This document shows positions 25,262-34,724 of a DNA stretch of 64,000 bases, one piece after another. The position numbers and the translations under genes were made by a program. How positions within the stretch are numbered: the stretch's first letter is position 1; the number at the start of each line of letters is the position of its first letter. Location: contig JBAROV010000164.1 of assembly GCA_049642465.1 (NCBI GenBank), positions 1 through 64,000 on the forward strand, written 5' to 3'. A model generated the notes under the pieces. The model saw only the letters and a list, made by a program, of their open reading frames with translations. It searched no databases and was not told the origin of the DNA. The DNA is from CAWDPQ01 sp049642465. Lineage in GTDB: Bacteria; Acidobacteriota; Vicinamibacteria; Vicinamibacterales; 2-12-FULL-66-21.

Positions 25262-25603
25262 GTGCACGAGTACTCGATCGTTCAGGCCTTGGTCGAGCGC
25301 GTGACGCTCGAGGCGCGCGCGCGGAAAGCCGTCGGCGTCCATCGGGTCTCGGTCCGCATCGGTGAGATCTCGGGCGTCGAGGTGGAGCTGTTGACGACAG
25401 CATACGTGACTTTTCGGGAGAGAACGATCTGCGAAGGCGCCCAGCTGGATGTGCAGATGGTGCCGGCACGGTGGGAATGCCCCGATTGCGGACGACCGAT
25501 TGAGCGCGGGGATCTCCTGAGGTGCCGCGCGTGCGCGGTGCCGGCACGCCTGGTCTCTGGGGACGAGATTGTGCTCGATCGCATCGAAATGGAGGTGCCA
25601 TGA
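25262..25603 (+). CDS. hypA: Hydrogenase nickel incorporation protein HypA
   Basis: A 113-residue metallochaperone that delivers nickel with HypB. The N-terminal nickel ligands Met-His-Glu are present at residues 1-3, and the zinc site is Cys73-x2-Cys76 with Cys88-x2-Cys91 (CPDC, CRAC). The GTG start at 25262 has a strong GGAGGTGA site at 25252-25259 that overlaps the crotonase stop. The His2 position fixes this start because it must directly follow the initiator. The stop overlaps the hypB start. Confidence 0.96.
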   Translation: MHEYSIVQALVERVTLEARARKAVGVHRVSVRIGEISGVEVELLTTAYVTFRERTICEGAQLDVQMVPARWECPDCGRPIERGDLLRCRACAVPARLVSGDEIVLDRIEMEVP

Positions 25604-26325
25604 TGTGCGACACCTGTGGCTGCGGCGATCCTGACATCGTGCCGGTGGACGTGCACGAACACATTCTGACCGGCAACAACCGGACGGCTGCGCACAATCG
25701 CGGTCACTTTCGAGAGCGCGGCGTCATTGCGCTGAACCTGATGGGTTCGCCTGGTGCCGGGAAAACGGCCGTGCTCGAAGCGACCGCACGGCGGTTCGCC
25801 GGTCACCGCCAGTTGGGAGCACTCGCCGGCGATCTCGCGACGGAGCGCGATGCCGAACGTTTGCGCGCTGCCGGCATCGTCGCGCGATCGATCACAACCG
25901 GATCGGCCTGCCATCTGGACGCCGGGATGGTGCATCGTGCCCTGCATCACTTCCCCTCGCGCGAACTCGACTATCTCTTCATCGAGAATGTGGGGAACCT
26001 CGTATGTCCGGCGATCTACGACCTTGGCCAGGCTGCCAACGTGGTCGCACTGGCAGTCACGGAGGGAGAGGACAAGCCGCTGAAGTATCCGGTCATGTTC
26101 CGAAAGGCCGATCTCGTGCTGATCACCAAAATCGACCTGCTGCCGTATTTGCCGGACGTTCGCGTCGCGACGATTGCGGATGCGCTCGGGCGCGTCATGC
26201 CCCGGTCGCAGTATCTTCCTGTGTCGGCCCGAACGGGAGAGGGGATGGATCGCTGGTTTGATTGGGTGGAAGACCTGCGGCTGCGGAGCCCCGCGCTCGT
26301 AAGTCGCGTTCCTGCAGACCCCTAA
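25600..26325 (+). CDS. hypB: Hydrogenase nickel incorporation GTPase HypB
   Basis: A 241-residue SIMIBI-class GTPase. Its N-terminus MMCDTCGCGD carries the high-affinity nickel CxxCxC motif (Cys3, Cys6, Cys8). The P-loop is GSPGAGKT at residues 49-56, followed by GDLATERDAERL and ITKIDLLPY (guanine specificity). There is no His-rich nickel storage stretch between the N-terminal motif and the GTPase domain. The ATG at 25600 overlaps the hypA stop (ATGA); the next codon is also ATG. It is the last gene of the operon. No terminator is obvious in the AT-richer 200 bases that follow. Confidence 0.96.
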   Translation: MMCDTCGCGDPDIVPVDVHEHILTGNNRTAAHNRGHFRERGVIALNLMGSPGAGKTAVLEATARRFAGHRQLGALAGDLATERDAERLRAAGIVARSITTGSACHLDAGMVHRALHHFPSRELDYLFIENVGNLVCPAIYDLGQAANVVALAVTEGEDKPLKYPVMFRKADLVLITKIDLLPYLPDVRVATIADALGRVMPRSQYLPVSARTGEGMDRWFDWVEDLRLRSPALVSRVPADP

Positions 26326-26526
26326 ACTGCTGAGTTATAAGCACATCCATAAAATTTACTAGGGCCGATCCCCGGTCGTCCTGTACCATCACCAACTCCC
26401 CAGTACGCCGTTGAATACCCGCGCGAACGCGGCTGAAGGGTCAGCACGCTCGACTCGCGAGGTGGCCGCAGGCGCGCTTCAGCCACTCGTGCAATCGGAC
26501 GCCTGTGCTCAGGAGGGACCGTACCG

Positions 26527-28374
26527 GTGCGCATGCGGACAACCCCAAATCGGATTCTTGCCCTCAGCTTCTGGATCGCAGCGAGCGCCTTGCCGGCGTT
26601 CGGTCAGACTCCCGCTCCAAGGCTCGGAACACTCGCGCGCGCGGAAGCCGCACGAGGCAGCGGATGGTCGCCCGTGATCGTGCGAGCGGTCGATCGACAA
26701 TCGCTTGCCTCGATCGGTCAGTTGATCACGCTAGCCGGAGGAAAAGCCGGCCGCGAACTGCCGATCATCAATGCGCGCGTGGCACTGATGCCGAACGCCG
26801 CCCTCGAAGGTCTGGCACACAATCCGCACGTCGCAGGGATCGTTATCGACCGTCCAGTGAGCGGGACCCTCGAGCGCACCAGCGCCACGATTGGCGCGAC
26901 GTTCGTTCGTCAGCAGTTCGGGTATGACGGTTTGGGCGTCGGTATCGCCATTATCGATTCGGGCATCACCTCGTGGCACGACGATCTCATTGGCCCCGGC
27001 GGCCAGCGCCTCGTCGAGTTCGTCGATTTCGTCAACGGCGCCCCTTCCCCGTATGACGACTACGGTCACGGCACACATGTCGCCGGGATCGTGGCCGGCA
27101 ACGGCTACGATTCGAGCGGTGCCCGAACAGGTGTCGCTCCCGGAGCGCACCTCTTGATTCTGAAAACGCTGGACGCCACCGGCTCGGGCAGGATCAGCAA
27201 CGTGATCGCGGCACTCGATCACGTCCTCATGCGCCGGGACGCTCTCAATATCCGGGTCGTCAACTTGTCGCTCTCTGCCGGTGTGTACGACAACTATTCG
27301 GAGGATCCGCTCACGCTTGCCACGCGCAATCTGGTCGAAGCAGGAATCGTCGTCGTCGCCGCTGCCGGAAATGGCGGCCGCGATTCACTTGGCCAGCCGG
27401 TCTACGGCGGTGTGACCGCTCCCGGGAACGCTCCGTGGGTGTTGACGGTGGGCGCATCGAATCATCAGGGCACAGCGAGTCGTGACGACGACGCGGTGGC
27501 GCCATTCAGCGCGCGTGGGCCGGCGGCGGTTGCGAACAACGCGAAACCAGATATCGTGGCGCCCGGAGTCGGCATTGAATCGTTGAGCGATCCGCTCAGC
27601 GCCCTCTATACGACCAAGGCCCCGTACTTGATCGGCGGGACGGTGCCGACGCCGTATCTGCCGTATCTCAGTCTCAGCGGTACGAGCATGGCGGCGCCGG
27701 TGGTCACTGGGACGGTCGCATTGATGATGCAGGCAAACCCGGCCCTGACGCCGAATGCCGTCAAAGCCATCCTGCAGTACACGGCACAGGTTTACGCGGG
27801 GTACGACCCTCTGACGCAGGGCGGCGGCTTCCTGGATGCCCACGGCGCGGTGGCGCTGGCCCGGCATTTTGCGTCGCCGTCAGATGTTCCCTATCCAGCA
27901 TCTTCCAATTGGACTGCACAGATCATCTGGGGAAACCAACTCCTGCGTCGCGGACGGCTGTTGCCTGGCGCAAATGCCTGGGCGACCGACGTGATCTGGG
28001 GCGACGCTCGAACGCCGGCAGGGGAAAACGTTCGGTGGGGCGTATCCCAGGACGAGGAGAAGAACACGTGGGGCACGAAATGTCTCGACGAAGCGTGTCT
28101 CACCGTCCAATGGGGATTCGGGAAAGGCCAGAACGTTGTCTGGAGCTCGACGTGCGCTGGCGCCGATTGTACCGGTACGTGGAGCGCTGCCACGGTTAGT
28201 GGCGCGGTGACCGATCCGACGGCCGCAACGGTCGTCTGGGGGAGCACGGTCGTCTGGGGCAGCACCGACGGCGACACCGTCGTCTGGGGCAGCGCGGATG
28301 GCGACACGGTGGTGTGGGGCTCCTGGTGCATCGGTGCGGGGTGCGACGTTCTGTGGAATCCGGACATCAGGTGA
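26527..28374 (+). CDS. S8 family serine peptidase (subtilase) with C-terminal VVWGS repeats
   Basis: A 615-residue secreted subtilisin-like protease. It has a signal peptide (residues about 1-26), an inhibitor-like propeptide (about 45-110) and a catalytic domain with Asp144 (IIDSG), His181 (GHGTHVAG), the oxyanion Asn (AAAGNGG) and Ser387 (SGTSMAAP). After residue 450 the sequence becomes Trp/Gly-rich and ends with repeated VVWGS units, several spaced by DGDT. The repeats probably form a beta-structure or a substrate/partner contact (inference). GTG at 26527 has AGGAGGG at 26511-26517. A hybrid sensor kinase starts five bases after the stop. Confidence 0.94.
   Translation: MRMRTTPNRILALSFWIAASALPAFGQTPAPRLGTLARAEAARGSGWSPVIVRAVDRQSLASIGQLITLAGGKAGRELPIINARVALMPNAALEGLAHNPHVAGIVIDRPVSGTLERTSATIGATFVRQQFGYDGLGVGIAIIDSGITSWHDDLIGPGGQRLVEFVDFVNGAPSPYDDYGHGTHVAGIVAGNGYDSSGARTGVAPGAHLLILKTLDATGSGRISNVIAALDHVLMRRDALNIRVVNLSLSAGVYDNYSEDPLTLATRNLVEAGIVVVAAAGNGGRDSLGQPVYGGVTAPGNAPWVLTVGASNHQGTASRDDDAVAPFSARGPAAVANNAKPDIVAPGVGIESLSDPLSALYTTKAPYLIGGTVPTPYLPYLSLSGTSMAAPVVTGTVALMMQANPALTPNAVKAILQYTAQVYAGYDPLTQGGGFLDAHGAVALARHFASPSDVPYPASSNWTAQIIWGNQLLRRGRLLPGANAWATDVIWGDARTPAGENVRWGVSQDEEKNTWGTKCLDEACLTVQWGFGKGQNVVWSSTCAGADCTGTWSAATVSGAVTDPTAATVVWGSTVVWGSTDGDTVVWGSADGDTVVWGSWCIGAGCDVLWNPDIR
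28228..28323 (+). repeat. Short coding repeat encoding VVWGS units
   Basis: Four near-identical units encoding (T)VVWGS, the last two separated by a 9-residue (T/A)DGDTVVWGS period, at the 3' end of the subtilase gene. Synonymous codon differences between units show that the protein repeat, not the DNA, is being conserved. Confidence 0.85.
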
Positions 28375-28378
28375 AGCT

Positions 28379-30550
28379 ATGGGGAACCTGCAGGCAGTCG
28401 TTACGCTGAATCACGCCATCGACCATCCCACGACGGAATTCGAGCGGGATCCTTCCTCCAGCCAAGGCTCGGGTTCACGCGTGCCGTGGCGCACGCTGCC
28501 GTTGGCGGCACAGCTCTACATCGTGGCCGTCATCCTCGGTGGCGCCATCTGCCTGAGTCTCTTCTTTCCGCGAACCCCGCCGCAGCCCCTGTTGTTCATC
28601 GTGCTGATGTCTTTCGCGTGCCTGACGTCTGCGTGGAAAGTCAACCTGCCGATCCCGGTGACGAACGGCTCGACGCTGTCGGTTTCGTACGCGGCGAATT
28701 TGATGTCGCTGCTGCTGCTCGGTCCCGGCCACGCGGTGCTCATCGCGGTGGCCGGCGCATGGGTTCAGTGCCGCTACAAAGCGAAGAAACCCTATCCGCT
28801 CTATCGCACCGTCTTCAGTAGCGCCGCGGCCGCCACGACGATGGCGGCAACTGGCGCGGTCTACGCGTCGCTTGGCGGGACGACGCCAATTGCCTCCTTC
28901 GCTCCGGCGAGACCGTTTGTCGGGGCAATAGCCGTCTACTTTCTCGTCAACACGGTACTCGTCGCCGGCGCGATCGCTTTTTCCTCCCGGCGATCGTGGG
29001 TTCACACCTGGCGCCAGGATTTCCTCTGGAGCGGAGCGAGCTTCATGGTCGCGGGCAGCGCGGGCGCTCTTGCGGCGCTCGTGGTGCAGCGCGGCGATGG
29101 CTGGAAGGCCGTGCTGCTGGTCGCGCCCATCTACCTGACGTATCGAACCTACGAGTTGTTCGCCGGGCGGCTCGAAGATCAAAAGCGCCACACCGACGAA
29201 ATCCAGCGGTTGCACAACGAAACCATCACCGCGCTGCGCCAGGCGCGCGCAGCCGAACGTGCCCTCGCGGAGGAGAAGGAACGCCTCGGGATCGCGCTGG
29301 CCGAGATGACACGGCTCGAGGAACTGCGACTCCAACTTCTCGAACGCGAGCAGGCGGCGCGCGCGAGCGCTGAAGACGCCAATCGCCTGAAAGATCAGTT
29401 CCTCGCGATCGTGTCGCACGAGTTGCGCACGCCGTTGAATTCCATTCTTGGCTGGGCGGACATGCTGACCAAAGGGACGCTCGAGGGGGCGCTCCGCGAC
29501 CGCGCGCTGCGCGGTATCGGGCAGGGCGCGCGTCGACAGGCACGCCTCATCGATGATCTACTGGATGTCGCGCGGATTGCCTCGGGCAAGATGCGATTGG
29601 AACGCGCTATTGTCGATCTCCGTGACGTCGTTCGCGATGCGCTGCTCGTGGCGCAGCCCAGTGCCAACGAGAAAGGCATTCGCGTCGCCTTCGATGCTGA
29701 ACCCGGCATTGGCAAAGTTTACGGGGATGCCGCGCGGCTGCAGCAGGTGGCCTCCAATCTCATCTCCAACGCGCTGAAATTTACGCCGTCGGGGGGAGCG
29801 GTGCACGTTCGGCTCCGCCGGTCGAGCAACGATGTCGAGATGATCGTCACCGACACGGGGCAGGGGATCGCGCCGGAGTTCCTTTCCAGTGTGTTCGAGG
29901 TTTTCCGGCAGGCGGATGGTTCGACAACGCGCATGCACTCCGGCCTCGGTCTCGGGCTGTCGATCGTCAAGAGCCTGGTGGAAGCGCACAACGGTACTGT
30001 GACGGTGCACAGCGCCGGGCATGGCCACGGAGCCACATTCATCGTGCGGCTGCCAATCGCGGTGCATGAATCCTCGGAAGCCGGCGCCGATGCCGCTACG
30101 ACTTCGCGCGCCGCTCGACCGCAGGCCATTCCGTCGCTCGACGGCATCACTGTCCTCATCGTCGACGACGACGAGGAGAGTCGCGACGTCGTGGCCGCAC
30201 ACCTGAGCGAGTGCGGAGCCGCGGTGCTGACGGCCTCCTCTGCCGCTGAGGCGTTCGATCTCCTGCAACAGGGCAACGTCGGTGTCCTACTCGCCGACAT
30301 CGGCATGCCAGACGAAGATGGCTACGCTTTGATCAGGAGAATCCGGGCGTTGGCCCCGTCGAGTCTCGCGTCAATTCCAGCCGCCGCGCTGACGGCGTTC
30401 GCACGTGACGAAGACCGGCTTCTGGCGCTCAACGCCGGGTTCCAGCTCCATATGCCCAAGCCGGTGGACCCTTCCTGGCTGGTGACCGCCGTGGCCACGC
30501 TCGGCAGAATGCAGTCGTCAGCGGCTGCCCGGATGTCCCCTCCGCGCTGA
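28379..30550 (+). CDS. Membrane hybrid sensor histidine kinase with receiver domain
   Basis: A 723-residue protein. Residues about 40-265 hold a multi-helix membrane sensor domain (MASE-like, with NGSTLSVSYAANLMSLLLLGPG). A coiled coil follows (about 275-335), then a HisKA domain with phospho-acceptor His347 (FLAIVSHELRTPLNS), an HATPase_c domain (SNALKFTPSGG, DTGQGIAPEF, GLGLGLSIVKSL) and a C-terminal receiver domain with phospho-acceptor Asp640 (LLADIGMPDEDGY) and a KPVDP lysine. It has no output domain, so it must signal through another protein. The start overlaps the downstream end of the subtilase region, and its AGGTGA site includes the subtilase stop. The two genes look like one unit. 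Confidence 0.93.
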   Translation: MGNLQAVVTLNHAIDHPTTEFERDPSSSQGSGSRVPWRTLPLAAQLYIVAVILGGAICLSLFFPRTPPQPLLFIVLMSFACLTSAWKVNLPIPVTNGSTLSVSYAANLMSLLLLGPGHAVLIAVAGAWVQCRYKAKKPYPLYRTVFSSAAAATTMAATGAVYASLGGTTPIASFAPARPFVGAIAVYFLVNTVLVAGAIAFSSRRSWVHTWRQDFLWSGASFMVAGSAGALAALVVQRGDGWKAVLLVAPIYLTYRTYELFAGRLEDQKRHTDEIQRLHNETITALRQARAAERALAEEKERLGIALAEMTRLEELRLQLLEREQAARASAEDANRLKDQFLAIVSHELRTPLNSILGWADMLTKGTLEGALRDRALRGIGQGARRQARLIDDLLDVARIASGKMRLERAIVDLRDVVRDALLVAQPSANEKGIRVAFDAEPGIGKVYGDAARLQQVASNLISNALKFTPSGGAVHVRLRRSSNDVEMIVTDTGQGIAPEFLSSVFEVFRQADGSTTRMHSGLGLGLSIVKSLVEAHNGTVTVHSAGHGHGATFIVRLPIAVHESSEAGADAATTSRAARPQAIPSLDGITVLIVDDDEESRDVVAAHLSECGAAVLTASSAAEAFDLLQQGNVGVLLADIGMPDEDGYALIRRIRALAPSSLASIPAAALTAFARDEDRLLALNAGFQLHMPKPVDPSWLVTAVATLGRMQSSAAARMSPPR

Positions 30551-30614
30551 ATCGGCCCGACTCGCGGCCCTGTCGGGCGACGCACGCCAGCGCGAGTTCG
30601 AGGACAATGTCCGC

Positions 30615-31910
30615 ATGCCGAACATCACTGTCCGATTCTCTCTCGCGCCCCTGCTACTCGCCTTCGTCGTTCCCCTCGCCAGCGCTCAGCCGCGTTATCA
30701 GATCCTGCTCAAGGGAGGACACGTCATCGATCCTCGCAACGGTGTCGATGCGGTCATGGACGTTGCTGTCGCGGACGGGAAGATCGCCGCCGTGCGCCCT
30801 GACATCGGCCCGACGGAGGCGCGCACGGTTGTCGATGTCAGTGGACTGTATGTCACGCCGGGGCTGATTGATATACACGTCCACGTCTTTGCCACCACCG
30901 GGATGAAGGGTGCGTGGGCGGGGGACAACAGCGTGCTGCCCGACGAGTTCGGCTTTCGTTCGGGCGTCACGACCATGGTCGACGTCGGCAGTTCGGGGTG
31001 GCGGAACTTCGAAGACTTCAGAAATCGCGTGATCGATCGTGCACGCACCCGCGTGTTCGCCATGCTCAACATCGTCGGGCTCGGCATGATGACGGATGTT
31101 CCCGAACAAAACGTGCACGACATGGACGCAAAGGCGACGGCGGCGATGGCGCTCAAGCATCGCGACGTCGTCGTCGGAGTCAAGTCCGCGCATTATCAGG
31201 GACCGGAGTGGGTCTCCGTCGATCGTGCGGTCGAAGCGGGAACGATCGCCAAAATCCCGGTGATGGTTGATTTTGGCTATTTCCGGGAAGAGCGTCCGTA
31301 TTACAAGCTGGTAACCGAGCGTCTGCGACCGGGGGACATCAGTACCCACATGTTCCGCGGCCCCGTGCCGTACGTGGATGCCAGTGGCAAGTTGCTCGAT
31401 TATCTGAAGCAGGCTCGCGCGCGCGGCGTGCTGTTCGATGTCGGCCACGGCGGCGGCAGCTTCGTGTTTCGGAATGCCGTCCCTGCCATCCAACAGGGGT
31501 TTTATCCCGATACCATCTCCACCGACCTGCACACGGGCAGCATGAACGGCGCGATGATGGACATGCTCACGACGATGTCGAAGATTCTGGTGATGGGCGC
31601 ACCGCTTCAGGACGTGATTCGGGAATCCACGGCAAACCCCGCCAACGCCATTCAGCATCCCGAGCTCGGCCACCTGAGTGTGGGCGCAGAGGCTGACATC
31701 GCCGTGTTGCGCGTCATGCCAGGCAGGTTTCGATATGCCGACGGGTCGCGCGGAACCATCGACGGCGATCGGCGGTTGATGTGCGAGATGACCCTGAAGG
31801 GGGGGCAAGTCGTGTGGGACTGGAACGCCCGGACCGGCACGGATTACAGGAAGCTGTCGAAAGACTACGGAACCCGGCCGGTCGACAAAATCATTCTGCC
31901 GCCAAAGTAG
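30615..31910 (+). CDS. Secreted amidohydrolase/deacetylase family metallohydrolase
   Basis: A 431-residue protein with a signal peptide (about 1-24). The amidohydrolase metal site begins with GLIDIHVHVFA (HxH), continues with VGVKSAHYQGPEW (a Lys that could be carboxylated) and DVGHGGGSFVF, and ends with STDLHTGSMNG (His/Asp). This order matches the amidohydrolase/deacetylase family, related to dihydroorotases and enzymes acting on N-acyl or cyclic amide substrates. The C-terminal beta-sandwich part (GAEADIAVLRV) is present. The true substrate is unknown. It converges with the ankyrin gene, with 11 bases between stops. Confidence 0.87.
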   Translation: MPNITVRFSLAPLLLAFVVPLASAQPRYQILLKGGHVIDPRNGVDAVMDVAVADGKIAAVRPDIGPTEARTVVDVSGLYVTPGLIDIHVHVFATTGMKGAWAGDNSVLPDEFGFRSGVTTMVDVGSSGWRNFEDFRNRVIDRARTRVFAMLNIVGLGMMTDVPEQNVHDMDAKATAAMALKHRDVVVGVKSAHYQGPEWVSVDRAVEAGTIAKIPVMVDFGYFREERPYYKLVTERLRPGDISTHMFRGPVPYVDASGKLLDYLKQARARGVLFDVGHGGGSFVFRNAVPAIQQGFYPDTISTDLHTGSMNGAMMDMLTTMSKILVMGAPLQDVIRESTANPANAIQHPELGHLSVGAEADIAVLRVMPGRFRYADGSRGTIDGDRRLMCEMTLKGGQVVWDWNARTGTDYRKLSKDYGTRPVDKIILPPK

Positions 31911-31921
31911 ACCGCTTGAAC

Positions 31922-33409
31922 CTAATAGATCTGCTGCGTCTTCGCGACGATCGTCTTCGGTGGGGTGACGCCTGCCGCAATCATGACCTCGCGAATCGCG
32001 GCCTCGGTTTCAGCTGACGGCTTGAAGTTTCCGAATCTGTAGCCCACCGCGATCGCCAGCGGTGTCCAGCCAAACTTGTCGTTGCGGTTCCAGAGAGCGA
32101 TCTGTGCGCCCTTGGCCGCGAGGAACTTCACCACCTTCGGCAGGTTCTTGTACGCTGCACTATGCATCGCCGTCTCGCCGTTATTGTCAACCGCGTTGAT
32201 GTCGGCGCCAAGTTCCAGCGCGAGTTGCACCGCCTCGAGCACTTCGTTTTCGGTTCCTGCGTCCTCGCCCGGCGAGCGCGTGGCGAGTCCGGCCGCCACC
32301 ATCAGCGGTGTGCTGTTGTCTGCATTCGGGAGCTGTGGATCGGCGCCCAGCGCCGCGAGCGTTCTCATCAACTGCGCATCGGCAGTCAACGCCGCGAGAA
32401 AGAATGGGGTGGCCCCGATTTCGTTCGCGCGCGTGTTGTTCAAGTTCGCACGCTTCGTCATCCTCGCGTTGAGGTTTGCGCCGCGCGCCGCGAGCGCCTT
32501 TACCAGATCAATGCTGCTCAGCTTGCCGGAACCTTCAGGGGCGGGATCGTTGTCTCCCACGCCGGGCTTTCGGACGGCTGTGATTGCGTGGAGCACCGTG
32601 TAGCCCGGCAGATCGGCATTCGGATTGGCGCCGGACTCCAGCAGATAGGCGGCCAGTTCGAAATGTGCGTTCATGACGGCCAACAGCAGCGCACTTGCAC
32701 CAGGTGGGGGGAGCCGACCGCCGTACCCGCGCCTGCTGCCGACAGGGATGGTCTCGTTCACGTCGGCGCCTGCCTCGAGCAGGACGCGGACCGCGTCGAG
32801 CCGTCCCGCGCGCACGGCAAAAAGAAACGGTGTGAAACCCGACTGAACACGCACTCGAAAATCAGCGCCGGCGGCAATCAGTGCCTGAACGACCGGGGCG
32901 TGGCCTTCGGCCGAGGCCCACATCAGCGGCGTTTGGCCGCGGCGATCGTCTTTCGCGTCAACTGGCGCGCCGGCCGACAGGAGCGCCTTGACGGCCGCCA
33001 GTGATCCGACACGGGACGCCGTCATCAACGGCGTTTCTCCGCCTGGCAGGGCCGCGTTCGGGTCCGCCTTGGCCTCCAGCAGCAACTCGACCATCCCCGC
33101 ATTTCCATTCGTGCAGGCGAGCGACAGCGGCGTCACTCCATAGCGGCTGGCAGCGTTGACATCGGCCCCGGCGCGCACCAGTAGTTCCACGATTTCAAGA
33201 TCGTCGTGGTAGGCCGCCCAGTGGAGCGCCCGCATTCCGTCAACCTGCGGGCCGTTGACGTCCACGCGCTGCTTGAGCAGCATGTGGATGCGCGCGCGAT
33301 CCATACGCTCCGCTGCGTCCGCCAGCGCGCTGTTCGACGCGAACGCGTTGGCGCTGGATGCGCATAGCAGCAGCAAAGCTCCGGCGAGGCTAAAGCGCCA
33401 GTAACTCAT
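31922..33409 (-). CDS. Secreted ankyrin-repeat protein
   Basis: A 495-residue protein with a signal peptide (MSYWRFSLAG to about residue 24), then about ten ankyrin repeats from residue 40 to 470. Many units carry the consensus TPLxxA and GADxN turns (ADVNAASRYGVTPLSLAC, ADPNAALPGGETPLMTAS and others). The ATG at 33409 is preferred to a longer frame because it gives the signal peptide; it overlaps the DUF1552 gene end by 20 bases. Ankyrin repeats bind proteins, so it probably contacts the DUF1552 or cytochrome partners outside the cytoplasm (inference). Confidence 0.9.
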   Translation of the reverse strand: MSYWRFSLAGALLLLCASSANAFASNSALADAAERMDRARIHMLLKQRVDVNGPQVDGMRALHWAAYHDDLEIVELLVRAGADVNAASRYGVTPLSLACTNGNAGMVELLLEAKADPNAALPGGETPLMTASRVGSLAAVKALLSAGAPVDAKDDRRGQTPLMWASAEGHAPVVQALIAAGADFRVRVQSGFTPFLFAVRAGRLDAVRVLLEAGADVNETIPVGSRRGYGGRLPPPGASALLLAVMNAHFELAAYLLESGANPNADLPGYTVLHAITAVRKPGVGDNDPAPEGSGKLSSIDLVKALAARGANLNARMTKRANLNNTRANEIGATPFFLAALTADAQLMRTLAALGADPQLPNADNSTPLMVAAGLATRSPGEDAGTENEVLEAVQLALELGADINAVDNNGETAMHSAAYKNLPKVVKFLAAKGAQIALWNRNDKFGWTPLAIAVGYRFGNFKPSAETEAAIREVMIAAGVTPPKTIVAKTQQIY

Positions 33410-34724
33410 CGACCTTGCCCTTGCTGTCTGCAAATGCCTCCATCCGCACACCGACACGCTCGAGCAGGGTGAGGTGCAGATTGGCAAGCGGCGTCGGCTC
33501 GGCGTACTTGATGTGACGTCCGCCCTTCACTCGGCCGGCGCCGCCGCCCGCGACGAGGATCGGCAGATTCACGTGGTCATGGATGTTGGGGTTGCCCATG
33601 CCACTGCCGTAGAGATACACCGAATGATCCAGCAACGAGCCGTCTCCCTCGGGCGTCGCTTTGAGCTTCTCGAGAAAGTGGGCAAAGAGCGAGACGTGGA
33701 ACGCGTTGATCTTCGCCATTCTCGCGATTTTTTCTGGATCGTTCCCGTGGTGGGTCAGCGGGTGGTGCGGATCGGGCACGCCAATTTCTGGATATGTCCG
33801 GTTGCTCGTTTCCCGGGCCAGCTGGAAGGTGATGACCCGCGTCACATCCCCCTGCAACGCCAGCACCTGTAAATCGAACATCAGTCGCGCGTGGTCGGCG
33901 TAAGCCGCCGGCACGCCCACCGGGCGATCGAGATCGGGCAACGTGTTGTCGGCCGCTTCCGCTTCCGCCTTCTGAATCCGGCGCTCGACTTCCCGGACGG
34001 TGTCGAGATACTGCCCGACGCGCGTCCGGTCTTCCGGTCCCAGCCTCTTTTCGAGCCGCGTGATGTCTTCGCGAACCCAATCAAGAAGGCTCGCCCTCCG
34101 TCGCAGCGCCAGCCGCCGGTCGGCCGCGCTGCCGCCTTCTCCGAACAGTCGTTCGAAGACAATGCGCGGATGCGCCTCGGACGGCAGCGGCGTCGTAGGC
34201 GACGACCACGAGAGGTTGTTCTGATAGACGCACGCGTAGCCGTTGTCGCACTGTCCGACGGTCTGGAGCAGATCCATCGACAGTTCCAAAGACGGCAGCA
34301 GCGTCTTGTTGCCGATTTCCTTTGCCGCGATCTGATCGACAGTTGTGCCCAGGTAGTAATCGGTACTCTCGGTCCATTTCGCCTTCGCCGCGCTCAAAAA
34401 CGCCGCGTTGGACGTCGCATGCGTGCCGGGGTAGGCGTTCTTCAACTCGAGATTTGAAATAACCGTGAGTTGATCGACAACCGGGCGAAGCGACTCGAGC
34501 GTCGGCGAAAGTTCGCTCAGTCTCCCGTCGGCCGGCGGGATCCACCGCGGAAGATCGCATCCCATCGGCATGTAGACGAAGCCGAGACGCCGCACGGGCT
34601 CGGCCGGTGTTTTCGCGAGCACGGTCATGGATGGAACCATGGCGTCGAGCAGCGGGAGTGCGATCGTCGCCCCCATGCCACGCAAAAACGTCCGGCGCGG
34701 TAATGCTTTCTTGGTGATAATCAT
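33390..34724 (-). CDS. DUF1552 domain protein, Tat-exported
   Basis: A 444-residue protein with a twin-arginine signal PRRTFLRGMGATIALPLLD at residues 9-27. The body matches the DUF1552 family in length and in blocks such as RLGFVYMPMGCDL, GTHATSNAAFLS, YPGT, DLQVLALQGDVTRVITFQLARE, VPDPHHPLTHHGND (His-rich), and a VYLYGSGMGNPNIHDHVNLPI end resembling the metal site of alkaline-phosphatase/sulfatase-like enzymes. The function is not established. It overlaps the upstream DUF1592 gene by 4 bases and the ankyrin gene by 20, so the trio is co-translated. Confidence 0.9.
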   Translation of the reverse strand: MIITKKALPRRTFLRGMGATIALPLLDAMVPSMTVLAKTPAEPVRRLGFVYMPMGCDLPRWIPPADGRLSELSPTLESLRPVVDQLTVISNLELKNAYPGTHATSNAAFLSAAKAKWTESTDYYLGTTVDQIAAKEIGNKTLLPSLELSMDLLQTVGQCDNGYACVYQNNLSWSSPTTPLPSEAHPRIVFERLFGEGGSAADRRLALRRRASLLDWVREDITRLEKRLGPEDRTRVGQYLDTVREVERRIQKAEAEAADNTLPDLDRPVGVPAAYADHARLMFDLQVLALQGDVTRVITFQLARETSNRTYPEIGVPDPHHPLTHHGNDPEKIARMAKINAFHVSLFAHFLEKLKATPEGDGSLLDHSVYLYGSGMGNPNIHDHVNLPILVAGGGAGRVKGGRHIKYAEPTPLANLHLTLLERVGVRMEAFADSKGKVDELLAL

